NCBI RefSeq assembly: GCF_002165375.2
Contig: NZ_CP032134.1
Location: 1,426,001-1,490,000 of the forward strand
Origin: Acinetobacter chinensis
Lineage (GTDB): Bacteria; Pseudomonadota; Gammaproteobacteria; Pseudomonadales; Moraxellaceae
Length of the DNA: 64,000 bases
Reading direction: 5' to 3'
Below the pieces are notes generated by a model. The model was given only the letters and a program-made list of their open reading frames with translations. It was not told the origin of the DNA and did no database searches. The first letter of the stretch is position 1. Each line of letters opens with the position of its first letter. Shown one piece after another: positions 25,414 to 34,084 of this stretch. Position numbers and translations under genes: made by a program.

Positions 25414-28023
25414 ATGAATATTGCAGCACATCCAGTGGTTGAAGCAGATCAGACTGTTTATTTAAAAGATTATCAGAAGCCGACATTCAGTGTTGAATCC
25501 ATTCAGCTGGATATCCGTGTTTTTGCGGAGCAGACACTCGTTACTGCAACACTGAAAATGCAGCGTCAGACCCCTGGAGACCTGGTATTACTGGGTCGTG
25601 ATCTGGAACTGAAATCCATCAGTATCAATGGTAAGCAACTGTCTGAAAGTGAGTATAAGCTCGATGCTGAACAGCTCAGCATCAGTGATGCACCGGATGA
25701 AGCTGTTGTTGAAACAGAAGTGGTGATTCATCCTGAGACCAATACTCAGCTGGAAGGACTGTATCTGGCAGGTGGTGATTTATTTGTGACTCAGAATGAA
25801 CCTGAGGGCTTCCGTAAAATTACCTTCTACCCAGACCGCCCAGATGTACTGTCTGTTTTTACCACGCGTGTGGAAGCAGATAAAAAATATCCGGTTCTGC
25901 TTGCCAACGGTAACCTGATTGAAGCGGGTGAAGCGGGTGAAGGACGTCACTATACGATCTGGGAAGATCCGACTAAAAAGCCATCTTATCTGTTTGCTTG
26001 TGTGATCGGTGACCTGGCTGTGCTGAAAGACCGTTATACGACTTCTGAAGGTCGTGACGTGGCGCTGGAAATTTATGCAGAAGAAAAAGACATTCCAAAA
26101 TGCCATATTGCTATGGAAGCCTTAAAACATTCCATGCGCTGGGATGAGGAGCATTATGGTCGTCCTTATGACCTGGACAACTACATGATTGTGGCAACCA
26201 GTCAGTTCAACATGGGTGCAATGGAAAATAAAGGGCTGAATATTTTCAATACTTCATGCGTACTTGCAGATGAGGAATACACCACAGATGCAGCGATCAT
26301 GCGTGTACAGTCTGTAATTGCCCATGAATATTTCCATAACTGGACAGGTAACCGTATTACCTGCCGTGACTGGTTCCAGCTGTGTCTGAAAGAAGGTTTA
26401 ACTGTTTTCCGTGATCAGTCGTTCTCTGAAGATTTACAGTCAGCAGCGGTTCAGCGCATTGATGATGTTGCGGTATTAAAAGCGCATCAGTTCCCTGAAG
26501 ATGCAGGGCCTCTGTCGCATCCACCACGTCCGGATCATTTTGTTGAAATCAATAATTTCTATACAGCGACTGTTTATGAAAAAGGCGCAGAAATTAACCG
26601 TATGATGGCGACCTTACTGGGCAAGGAAAAATTCCGTAAGGGAACGGATGAATATTTTAAACGCCATGATGGTCAGGCGGTTACAGTTGAAGACTGGGTT
26701 GCTGCTCTGACTGCAGGTTCTGGTGTGGACTTATCTGAGTTTCTGCTTTGGTATAACCAGCCGGGTACACCAAAACTGGAAGCCAAAGGTGAATATGATG
26801 CTGAAAATCAGACGTATCGTCTTCATTTAAAACAAAGTCTGAAAACACATCCAAAATATCCAGACTTAAAAGCATTACCTGTTCCTGTGGCTTTGGCATT
26901 GTTCAATGCACAGACAGGCGAGCAGGAAACACTGCACTCCACAGCTATTGTGGAAAATAATGTGAAAGATGGTGTTTATCTGTTTGATCAGCCAGAAGTA
27001 ACGATTGAGTTTACAGGTGTGTCTGCAAAACCTGTTGCCTCACTGTTACGTAATTTCTCTGCACCTGTAAATCTTGAGTTTAATTATTCTGATGAAGAAC
27101 TGGCATTTCTGTTGCAGTATGAAACCAACGGTTTTAACCAGTGGCAGGCAACACAGACCTTACTTGAGCGCATTTTACTGAATGGCCATGATGCACAGAT
27201 TTATCTGAATGCAATTCAGCAGACTTTACCGGCAGTGATTGCAAAAGATCCGTTACTGGCTTCACGTCTGTTTGATGTGCCAGCTGAGGGCTATTTAGGC
27301 AGCCGTATTGACCAGAATTATAATCCGGCAGTCGTAAATGAAGCTCGGGAAGCACTGCTGAATCAGCTGGCAAAAAATCTGGGTGATTTTGTGAAAGAAA
27401 CGTATCTGTCACTTCAGCCTGAAGAACAGAAAGAGTTTTCACAGGCAATGGGCGTTCGTGCGCTGAAAAATATCATGCTCAGTTTAATGGCTCGTCAGGG
27501 TGATGCGGAAGTCTTTGATCTGGCTTATCAGCAATATCAGCAGACAGGCAATATGTCGGAACGCCTGGGTGCATTGAAAGTACTGGTATGGAATGATGCG
27601 GCTCAGGCTAAAGATGCATTGCAGGATTTCTATACCCGTTTCAAAGATGAAGCACTGTCTCTGGATCAGTGGTTTATGATTCAGGCAGCACATCCAAAGG
27701 CAACAGCAGAGACGGTTCAGTATTTAACTTCTCATGCTGATTATGATCTGAGTACACCGAACCGTATCCGTTCTGTCAGTGGTGGCCTGAATGCCAATCC
27801 TGTAAATACCTGGAGTTTTGGTGTTCAGCATTTTATTCAGCTGGCAAAATACCTGGATGAGAAAAATCCAATCGTAGGTTCACGTTTACTTCAGGTTCTG
27901 AGCCGTTGGTATACACTGGCTGAACCTCAGCGCAGTGAAGTGAAAACAGCACTTGAAGCATTGAAGCCTCAGGTTAAATCAAAGAATGTCAGTGAAACAC
28001 TGAACAGTATGCTGAGTATTTAA
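25414..28023 (+). CDS. pepN: Aminopeptidase N (M1 family)
   Basis: Zinc exopeptidase that removes N-terminal residues from peptides in the cytoplasm. 869 residues, near the 870 of E. coli PepN. Visible: substrate-binding GAMENKGLN, the zinc site HEYFHNWTGNR with the third ligand Glu about 19 residues later (LKEGLTVFRDQ), and a DRPD-type N-terminal region (YPDRPDVLSVFTTR). The start ATG has AGGACATT upstream. Single-gene unit with terminator. Confidence 0.97.
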   Translation: MNIAAHPVVEADQTVYLKDYQKPTFSVESIQLDIRVFAEQTLVTATLKMQRQTPGDLVLLGRDLELKSISINGKQLSESEYKLDAEQLSISDAPDEAVVETEVVIHPETNTQLEGLYLAGGDLFVTQNEPEGFRKITFYPDRPDVLSVFTTRVEADKKYPVLLANGNLIEAGEAGEGRHYTIWEDPTKKPSYLFACVIGDLAVLKDRYTTSEGRDVALEIYAEEKDIPKCHIAMEALKHSMRWDEEHYGRPYDLDNYMIVATSQFNMGAMENKGLNIFNTSCVLADEEYTTDAAIMRVQSVIAHEYFHNWTGNRITCRDWFQLCLKEGLTVFRDQSFSEDLQSAAVQRIDDVAVLKAHQFPEDAGPLSHPPRPDHFVEINNFYTATVYEKGAEINRMMATLLGKEKFRKGTDEYFKRHDGQAVTVEDWVAALTAGSGVDLSEFLLWYNQPGTPKLEAKGEYDAENQTYRLHLKQSLKTHPKYPDLKALPVPVALALFNAQTGEQETLHSTAIVENNVKDGVYLFDQPEVTIEFTGVSAKPVASLLRNFSAPVNLEFNYSDEELAFLLQYETNGFNQWQATQTLLERILLNGHDAQIYLNAIQQTLPAVIAKDPLLASRLFDVPAEGYLGSRIDQNYNPAVVNEAREALLNQLAKNLGDFVKETYLSLQPEEQKEFSQAMGVRALKNIMLSLMARQGDAEVFDLAYQQYQQTGNMSERLGALKVLVWNDAAQAKDALQDFYTRFKDEALSLDQWFMIQAAHPKATAETVQYLTSHADYDLSTPNRIRSVSGGLNANPVNTWSFGVQHFIQLAKYLDEKNPIVGSRLLQVLSRWYTLAEPQRSEVKTALEALKPQVKSKNVSETLNSMLSI

Positions 28024-28046
28024 TTTACTCTTACTGGTTCAGTATA

Positions 28047-28076
28047 AAAACAGCCTGCTTATGCAGGCTGTTTTAT
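28047..28076 (+). terminator. Rho-independent terminator of pepN
   Basis: 12-bp stem AAAACAGCCTGC / GCAGGCTGTTTT with a TTAT loop, 23 bases after the stop. Confidence 0.92.
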
Positions 28077-28337
28077 TTTCAGTCCTTCAATTTTTGCAAT
28101 GAAATGATTCTTATATCCGTGACAAACAGTATTGATTAACAAAACTTAAAAGATCTTATTTTTGTTTTGTTGTTAAATTAATCAAAGAAAATGAATAAAT
28201 GTTTATTTACCGCAATTAAACACAATAAGTAAGTTAAAATTATCACATAAATTCAGATATGACTGACTTGGCTCAATGGTGTTGTATCCAATATATGAGC
28301 ATTAAATATCTGAAATGAAATCTGTTTGGAGCTTGAT

Positions 28338-28550
28338 ATGTTAGTAAAAATTGAAGATGGGTTTTATTTAAATTCTCAGCATATTATCGCTGTCAAAATT
28401 AAAAAAAGTGCAGCCAATGGTCGATTCAATGTTCAGGTTGAATACACACCAAACAGTGTACAGACCACAGGTCTGTATCAGAAAGAATTTGATAATGGAA
28501 TTGAAGCAGAAAGTTATCTGTTTACCCTGAATAAGGCGATTGGTGGATAG
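28338..28550 (+). CDS. Small protein, unknown
   Basis: 70 residues from the ATG at 28338, with TTGGAG 7 bases upstream (an ATG-like start at 28326 precedes that site). Soluble and mainly beta: HIIAVKIKKSAANGRFNVQVEY. It may be a small single-domain protein with DNA- or ligand-binding potential, but no family is recognised. It faces the universal stress protein genes and shares their terminator region. Confidence 0.6.
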   Translation: MLVKIEDGFYLNSQHIIAVKIKKSAANGRFNVQVEYTPNSVQTTGLYQKEFDNGIEAESYLFTLNKAIGG

Positions 28551-28610
28551 TCAGTGGTGTCTGATGTATACAGGCAAATGGGCTGATCTGTTACCGAAAA
28601 TAAATGCATA

Positions 28611-28639
28611 AAAAAACCCTCGGTACAGAGGGATTTTTT
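28611..28639. terminator. Bidirectional terminator
   Basis: A6, stem CCCTC / GAGGG around a 6-base loop, then ATTTTTT: works in both directions between the small gene and the converging stress-protein gene. Confidence 0.8.
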
Positions 28640-28656
28640 ATTACAGTTCTGGCTGA

Positions 28657-29100
28657 TCAGACTTTGACGATCAGTACCGGAACAGGGGACTGAGTCAGAA
28701 CATTCTGAGCTACACTTCCAAGCATGAGCTTTTTGAAGCCGGTTCTGCCATGTGAGCCCATAATAATTAAATCAGCTCCCACTTCATCAGCAACCTGAAT
28801 AATACCTTCAGAAGGCACAACACCACGAACCACTCGTGTATTTACAGTAATGCCATCACGGTCAAAAGACAGCTTAATTTCTGCCAGTCGGTCCTGAGCA
28901 TTTTTTTCTGCCTGCATAAAATAGTCTGTAATTGCGGGAGCAACTTTATAAAAATCCACCCCGACAAATGGGTCTACAGCAATGACACTCATAACAGTGA
29001 CCGTGCTTTTCAGTTCCTGAGCAAGGGAAAGAGCCTGTTCAACTGCGGCATAAGAAATAGGGGATTCATCTACAGGTACTAAAATATGTTTATAAGTCAT
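28657..29100 (-). CDS. Universal stress protein, UspA family
   Basis: 147 residues forming one Usp domain: N-terminal strand YKHILVPVDESPISYAAVEQAL and the ATP-binding C-terminal pattern MGSHGRTGFKKLMLGSVAQNVLTQSPVPVLIV (G-2x-G-9x-G-S type). Usp proteins are cytoplasmic and help cells endure stress or starvation, often binding ATP. Good ribosome binding site (AGGAATATC). A paralogue lies 100 bases upstream on the same strand; the two probably arose by duplication. Confidence 0.95.
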   Translation of the reverse strand: MTYKHILVPVDESPISYAAVEQALSLAQELKSTVTVMSVIAVDPFVGVDFYKVAPAITDYFMQAEKNAQDRLAEIKLSFDRDGITVNTRVVRGVVPSEGIIQVADEVGADLIIMGSHGRTGFKKLMLGSVAQNVLTQSPVPVLIVKV

Positions 29101-29203
29101 GGTGATATTCCTGTGAAAGTTATGCTTTTGTATTCTTTAATATCATGATCAGGTTCTGAACACTGAGCTGTAACAGTGTTCAGAAAAGTGTAAGGCTGAA
29201 GCG

Positions 29204-29647
29204 TTATGCTTTAATGACCATAACCGGAAGTTCAGTTGAACCCAGTACATCCTGTGCAAAGCTGCCAAGAAGAAACTTTTTGAAACCTTTATTACCATGT
29301 GAACCAATCACGATCAGGTCAGCCTTGAGATCTTTTGCTGCATCAACAATCCCTTCAGCAGAGACTTCGCCTTTGGTAATTTTAGATTGTGCGCTGACGC
29401 CTGCATCATCTGCAATTTTCAATGCTTCCTGAAGAGCTTTTTCAGCATTTTGATATGCCTGCACAAAGTACTCTTTCATAATAGCGGAAGAATAATAGAA
29501 ATCGACGTCTGTGAATGGGTCTTCAGCGACCAGGCTGATTAAACTGAGTTGAGCATTGAACTGTTTTGCGATCTCTGCAGCGTGGCGGACAGCAGAAAAG
29601 GAGATTTGTGAACCATCGACAGGAACTAGAATATGGTTATAGGACAT
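29204..29647 (-). CDS. Universal stress protein, UspA family (paralogue)
   Basis: 147 residues from the ATG at 29647 (AGGAGA 8 bases upstream; an ATG at 29665 is less likely). One Usp domain with SYNHILVPVDGSQISFSAVRHA at the N-terminus and IGSHGNKGFKKFLLGSFAQDVLGSTELPVMVIK at the C-terminus, so the ATP-binding loop is kept. Very similar in length and motif placement to the gene at 28657. A perfect 16-base palindrome lies about 110 bases upstream. Confidence 0.95.
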   Translation of the reverse strand: MSYNHILVPVDGSQISFSAVRHAAEIAKQFNAQLSLISLVAEDPFTDVDFYYSSAIMKEYFVQAYQNAEKALQEALKIADDAGVSAQSKITKGEVSAEGIVDAAKDLKADLIVIGSHGNKGFKKFLLGSFAQDVLGSTELPVMVIKA

Positions 29648-29756
29648 GGGTGTCTCCTTTATCATTTATATACATTGCCTTTCAATTCATTGATAGCACA
29701 GAGCCTTGCCAAGTTCAATTTAAGCCCTCTTAATTCCGTAAAATTCATTAAAAAAG

Positions 29757-29772
29757 TGTGTCTGCAGACACA
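29757..29772. promoter_or_regulatory. 16-base perfect palindrome upstream of the stress proteins
   Basis: TGTGTCTGCAGACACA is self-complementary over its full length. It lies 110 bases before the start of the upstream Usp gene. It could be a regulator site; no tail suggests a terminator. Confidence 0.4.
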
Positions 29773-29938
29773 GATAATTCCAGGTGATGCAGTGTGTTTT
29801 TTTATTTATGAAAGCTATTTTGATTCAGTCGATATAAAGGTTTGATTGCCGAAATTCTGTTTTTCATACTATTGATTACATTTCTAAAGAGTAGTTGATT
29901 GATTAAGTCTGAGTCATGCCTGATTCAGTCAATTTTCA

Positions 29939-29954
29939 GGGGGGGGCAGGGGGG
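29939..29954 (+). other. Guanine tract (G8-CA-G6) upstream of the efflux operon
   Basis: Eight G (29939-29946), CA, then six G (29949-29954). Such a tract is rare in this AT-rich DNA and lies 111-126 bases before the SMR start codon. It could slip during replication or form a G-rich structure. Confidence 0.7.
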
Positions 29955-30021
29955 ACTCCAGGTTTAAAAATATATTTTTTGTAGATTTTCAGCTGAACAC
30001 CTTGTCTTTTATGTTGGAATC

Positions 30022-30048
30022 TATAAGATACCAACCGATTGGTATCTT
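30022..30048 (+). promoter_or_regulatory. Operator of the SMR-TetR operon
   Basis: AAGATACCAA (30025-30034) and TTGGTATCTT (30039-30048) are a perfect 10-bp dyad with a 4-base centre (24 bases in all), 16 bases before the SMR start codon. A TATAAG -10-like box (30022-30027) overlaps its left edge. The size and place fit autoregulation by the TetR protein encoded by the next gene but one. Confidence 0.75.
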
Positions 30049-30064
30049 TATTCCGGATGAGAAA

Positions 30065-30409
30065 ATGAATCCTGTTTATACAGCATATGCATTGCTGGCC
30101 TGTGCTATCGTCACTGAAGTGATCGGTTCGGCTTTTCTGGTCAAATCCGAAGGGTTTACTAAACCTGTACCGACGCTTGTTGTTGTTGTACTTTATGTGA
30201 TTGCATTTTATCTGCTTGCTCAGGTGATCAAGGTTATACCGCTGGGAATTGCCTATGCGATATGGGCAGGGGTTGGCATTGTTCTGACTGCTGTTGTAGG
30301 ATTCATTTTTTTCCGCCAGCAGCTGGATTTACCCGCAATGGCGGGTATTGGGCTGATTGTCGCGGGTGTGATGGTCATCAATCTGTTTTCAGCTTCTTCA
30401 GGACATTAA
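30065..30409 (+). CDS. SMR-family multidrug efflux transporter (EmrE/Qac-like)
   Basis: 114 residues, typical SMR size, with four membrane helices. Glu18 in the first helix (LACAIVTEVIGSAFL) corresponds to the essential Glu14 of EmrE; GIAYAIWAGVGIV in helix 3 is the family signature. Works as a dimer exchanging protons for cationic drugs in the inner membrane. The ATG at 30065 is chosen over an upstream start at 30002 because GATGAG precedes it and the longer form would place coding sequence over the operator. One base separates its stop from the TetR gene. Confidence 0.92.
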   Translation: MNPVYTAYALLACAIVTEVIGSAFLVKSEGFTKPVPTLVVVVLYVIAFYLLAQVIKVIPLGIAYAIWAGVGIVLTAVVGFIFFRQQLDLPAMAGIGLIVAGVMVINLFSASSGH

Positions 30410-30410
30410 G

Positions 30411-30992
30411 ATGGTCAATGCATATCAGCGGAAAAAAGATCCGGAACATATCCGTAAACTGATCCTTGAAAACACCATGATTCTTGCAGCTGAAAAAGGT
30501 GTCAGTGGGGTTTCAATACAGATAGTGGCTGAAATGGCCGGAGTCACCAAAGGTGGTGTTTTTCACCATTTTCCAAATAAAAAGGCATTACTGGAAGCCA
30601 TGCTTCATTTTGTCATGAGTCAGATTGATGCAGAGACAGAAAAACTGATCTGTGCCGATACTGAAAGCTATGGCTGTTTTACCCGTGCATATATCGAGAT
30701 TACGCTGAATGCCAATGCGACAGCTGTAAGCCGATACTGGGATGCAATTTCCATGACCATGCTGACTGAACCGGATTTAAACGCAATCTGGGCACAGTGG
30801 CTTGAGAAAAGACTGTCCATTCATGCAGATACGGATCAGTCTGTGCAGTTGAAGATATTGCGCTATGCAGCAGATGGGGTCTGGCTGACCGGATTTGCAG
30901 AAATGAAACTGGCAGAAGATTTTATAAAAATGAAGCAGGAACTGATTTCAAGAACTTATCCTGCTTCATCGCAATCATTTAACGGGCTCTGA
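30411..30992 (+). CDS. TetR-family transcriptional repressor
   Basis: 193 residues. N-terminal helix-turn-helix (about 25-60: SGVSIQIVAEMAGVTKGGVFHHFPNKKALLEAM) is typical of TetR proteins; the rest is a helical ligand-binding domain. AGGACATT precedes the ATG. It lies one base after the SMR gene, so both are one transcript, and the dyad at 30025-30048 is the natural binding site. Expected: drug binding releases the repressor and induces efflux. Its last 14 bases overlap the convergent benE-like gene. Confidence 0.93.
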   Translation: MVNAYQRKKDPEHIRKLILENTMILAAEKGVSGVSIQIVAEMAGVTKGGVFHHFPNKKALLEAMLHFVMSQIDAETEKLICADTESYGCFTRAYIEITLNANATAVSRYWDAISMTMLTEPDLNAIWAQWLEKRLSIHADTDQSVQLKILRYAADGVWLTGFAEMKLAEDFIKMKQELISRTYPASSQSFNGL

Positions 30993-32148
30993 ATTTTAAA
31001 ACAGCAGAGACAGCAAAACCAAACAGAAGCCCCCAGAAAGCAGAGCCTATACCAAAAAACTGGACACCCGAAGCACTGAACAGAAACGTCATCAATGCGG
31101 CTTCACGATCGCCGACATTGTGAAACGCCAATGCAATATTGTGGCTAATGGTACCGAACAGAGCGATACCCGCAAGCGCAACAATGAAAATGTGTGGAAA
31201 TGACATCAGCAGGCTGGTCAGCGTTGCTGCAAACAGCCCCATCAGAATATAGAAAAAGCCACAGCTCATCCCAGCAATGTAGCGTTTTGATGAATCAGGA
31301 TGTACCTGATCATCCAGGCTGACAGCAGCACTGATTGCAGCGATATTGACGGTATAACAGCCAAATGGGGCAAGAATTGCCTGTATGGTTCCCGTCCATC
31401 CTATCAGCTGGTTCACATGGGGTTCATAACCATAGCTTTTAATCATGGCAAGACCTGGCAGATACTGCGATGCCATATTAATCACAAATAAAGGAAGTGC
31501 CAGACCAAACAGTGCAGACCAGGTGAAATCCGGCGTCATCCATACGGGAGCAGCAAGATGCCACTGAATGGCAGGCGTATGAAAGTCCATAAACAATGGA
31601 CAGAGTATAAGACCTGCAATCACAGTGATGACAATACTGTAGCGCGGTGAAAGACGCTTTGAAAAAATATAGACTGCCAGTAATGACAGAATAAAGCCCC
31701 AGTCATTCTGCAGGCTCGCAAACAGCGTAATTCCAAACTTGAGCAATACACCTGCAAGCATGGCACTGGTCAGGCTTTGTGGAATATAGGAAAGGACTTT
31801 TTCAAAGATTCCTAAAAATCCAAGTACAGCAGTGACTGCACCACAGACCAGAAATGCACCTATTGCTTCATACAGGCTGTAACCACTGCCGGTTGCAATA
31901 ATCAGAGCAAGACCCGCCGTGGACCAGGAAGTTGCAACGGGATATTTAAATTTCCATGACAGAATTAAGCCTGAAAGACCAATACCGAGTCCCAGTGCCC
32001 AGAACCATGAAGTGATCTGTTCAGCAGATGCACCAAGAATCTGCGCAGCCTGAATCACCAGTACCGCTGAAACACTGATACCAATCAGAAATGTAATAAA
32101 ACCTGCGAATACAGCAGGAATGGAAAAGTCCTGTAGAAATTTTTGCAT
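30979..32148 (-). CDS. benE: BenE-family benzoate/H+ symporter
   Basis: 389 residues with 11-12 membrane helices and the BenE pattern: FSIPAVFAGFITFLIGISVSAVLVIQAAQILGA at the N-terminus, VATSWSTAGLALI, and PFGCYTVNIAAISAAV. Thought to import benzoate. No benABCD genes are close by, so the substrate here may differ. AAGGATC lies just before the ATG. Convergent with and overlapping the TetR gene by 14 bases. Confidence 0.88.
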   Translation of the reverse strand: MQKFLQDFSIPAVFAGFITFLIGISVSAVLVIQAAQILGASAEQITSWFWALGLGIGLSGLILSWKFKYPVATSWSTAGLALIIATGSGYSLYEAIGAFLVCGAVTAVLGFLGIFEKVLSYIPQSLTSAMLAGVLLKFGITLFASLQNDWGFILSLLAVYIFSKRLSPRYSIVITVIAGLILCPLFMDFHTPAIQWHLAAPVWMTPDFTWSALFGLALPLFVINMASQYLPGLAMIKSYGYEPHVNQLIGWTGTIQAILAPFGCYTVNIAAISAAVSLDDQVHPDSSKRYIAGMSCGFFYILMGLFAATLTSLLMSFPHIFIVALAGIALFGTISHNIALAFHNVGDREAALMTFLFSASGVQFFGIGSAFWGLLFGFAVSAVLKFRAR

Positions 32149-32281
32149 GATCCTTTGCTTTTATTTGACCAGATGTTGGAGAAATATGTGAATCATACGC
32201 TTTCCTGTGGTAAGCGAAAAGCGTTGATCGGAAATAAACATAATGTATGAATATTCTCATATACAGATAAATCTTCCTTTT

Positions 32282-32932
32282 TTATAACGTGGATGTAGCA
32301 AGTTTCAGTCCAAATCCACAGAAAAGGAATCCTACGCAGGCAACGCAGATTGCAGCAAATTTGTATCTGCTGTTAAAAAAGCTTGCCAGTTTTACACCGG
32401 AAAATATCAGAATGGTTAGATAGCCCATACTGATGATCTGCAGAATAAAAGAAAGCATGGCAAAACTGATCGCAGGATAAGGATAGGCAGGATCAACAAA
32501 CTGTACGAAAAAAGACAGATAAAAGAAGATTGCTTTGGGATTCAGCACGCTGATGGTCAGTGCTGTCCGATAGGCATGTACTTCAGTAGAGGCTTCAGAA
32601 GCTGTATCTGAAGTCATTTTCTGAGGTGTATTTGACCATGTACGGACACTGGCAATCAGGAGTTTAATGCCCAGCCATGAAAGATAAGCAGCACCAAAAA
32701 CTTTAAGGATGGTAAAAAGCCAGGGAAAAGCATGCAGCAGGGACGCTGCGCCCAATACTGTACACAGAATCAGGATCAGATCGCCGGTAAAAACGCCCAG
32801 TGCCCCCAGATAACCTGTTTTAATACCAAAACGGGAGGCAATGGACATCACATATAGTGAGTTAGGTCCTGGTAGAATGACAATTAAAATAGTCCCAATA
32901 ATATAAGTGGTGACGTCTGTAATGCCAAACAC
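32282..32932 (-). CDS. leuE: LysE/RhtB-family amino-acid exporter, LeuE-like
   Basis: 216 residues with about six membrane helices. The N-terminal YIIGTILIVILPGPNSLYVMSIASRFGIKTGYLGALGVFTGD is close to E. coli LeuE (leucine export), with the family motif PGPN. Start is a GTG at 32932. Expected to export leucine or related amino acids with protons. It lies just downstream of tal, after the tal terminator. Exact substrate is inferred from similarity. Confidence 0.8.
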   Translation of the reverse strand: MFGITDVTTYIIGTILIVILPGPNSLYVMSIASRFGIKTGYLGALGVFTGDLILILCTVLGAASLLHAFPWLFTILKVFGAAYLSWLGIKLLIASVRTWSNTPQKMTSDTASEASTEVHAYRTALTISVLNPKAIFFYLSFFVQFVDPAYPYPAISFAMLSFILQIISMGYLTILIFSGVKLASFFNSRYKFAAICVACVGFLFCGFGLKLATSTL

Positions 32933-32944
32933 GGGACACTCTCA

Positions 32945-32984
32945 AATAAAAAGGCTGATATAGAATTATAACAATATCAGCCTT
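32945..32984 (-). terminator. Minus-strand rho-independent terminator of tal
   Basis: AAGGCTGATAT / ATATCAGCCTT stem (11 bp), loop of 12, followed by TTTTTATTT on the minus strand, 22 bases past the tal stop. Confidence 0.85.
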
Positions 32985-33006
32985 AAAGGTGCACTGTTGG
33001 AGTGCA

Positions 33007-33996
33007 TTAATCCTGAATTTCTGCATCCAGACCGAAGGACTGACGCAATAAGCTGTTCAGTTGCTGACGTGCTTTGATAAATCCATCAATTCCACCCTGG
33101 AGCAGCTGAAAAGCCATCAGGTCATTTTCAAGCTGAGTTTTGAAAGTGTCGTGATTCAGAACCTCTACAAAATGCTGTACATGCGCCTGAGCATGTTCTG
33201 GAGAAAGTTGAGCCTGAACTTCACGATCATCCGTTTCAAGTTCTGCAAGCAGATTTGGAGAAACGGTAAGTAAGTCACAACCTGCCAGCCCAAGAACCTG
33301 TTCAACACTTCTGAAACTTGCACCCATAATTTCGGTTTTGATCTGGTGCTGTTTGTAAAAGTGATAGATCTGTTTGACAGACAATACACCAGGATCTTTA
33401 TCTACTGGATAATGGTCAACATTTTCAGCTTTTTTAAACCAGTCCAGAATACGACCTACAAATGGTGAAATCAGCGTAACACCTGCATCTGCACATGCCT
33501 GAGCCTGATGCAGACCGAATAAAAGTGTCAGATTACAGTGAATACCTTCAGCTTCAAGCTGTCTAGCTGCCTGAATACCATCCCAGGTGGATGCAATTTT
33601 AATCAGAATACGGTTCTGATCCACCCCATATTCTTTATACAGAGCAAGCAGCTCTTTTGCTTTCGCAACAGTGGCTTCAGTGTCGTATGAAAGTGCTGCA
33701 TCGACTTCGGTTGAGACCCGACCATCAATCAGTTTAAGGATTTCAACACCCAGTTTAACAGTCAGAATATCAATCGTGCGTTCGACCAGAAGATCTGAAG
33801 TATATCCTTCGCTGAGTGCCTGTTCGTAAGCTTCTTCGATCAGCTCACGACTTTCAGGCTGACTTGCAGCAGCGGTAATCAATGAAGGATTTGTTGTTGC
33901 ATCAAGAGGACGGAATTTTTCAATGGCAGTCAGATCACTGCTGTCAGCAACAATGGTAGTCAGTTTTTTTAGTTGGTCTAAAGCTGTTTGTGTCAT
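33007..33996 (-). CDS. tal: Transaldolase
   Basis: Transfers a dihydroxyacetone unit in the pentose phosphate pathway (sedoheptulose 7-phosphate plus glyceraldehyde 3-phosphate to erythrose 4-phosphate plus fructose 6-phosphate). 329 residues, normal for TalB-type enzymes. Visible: DATTNPSL (family signature), SYDTEATVAKAKEL, and ILIKIASTWDGIQAARQLE holding the Schiff-base lysine. Cytoplasmic. Single-gene unit with terminator. Confidence 0.97.
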   Translation of the reverse strand: MTQTALDQLKKLTTIVADSSDLTAIEKFRPLDATTNPSLITAAASQPESRELIEEAYEQALSEGYTSDLLVERTIDILTVKLGVEILKLIDGRVSTEVDAALSYDTEATVAKAKELLALYKEYGVDQNRILIKIASTWDGIQAARQLEAEGIHCNLTLLFGLHQAQACADAGVTLISPFVGRILDWFKKAENVDHYPVDKDPGVLSVKQIYHFYKQHQIKTEIMGASFRSVEQVLGLAGCDLLTVSPNLLAELETDDREVQAQLSPEHAQAHVQHFVEVLNHDTFKTQLENDLMAFQLLQGGIDGFIKARQQLNSLLRQSFGLDAEIQD

Positions 33997-34084
33997 TTAA
34001 ATCAGATTCTTAAAGTTATTGCCTGTAATTCAGTTATATCACAAAGTTTACTCAACCCAAGTATCTGTATGCATTCTAAGCAGC

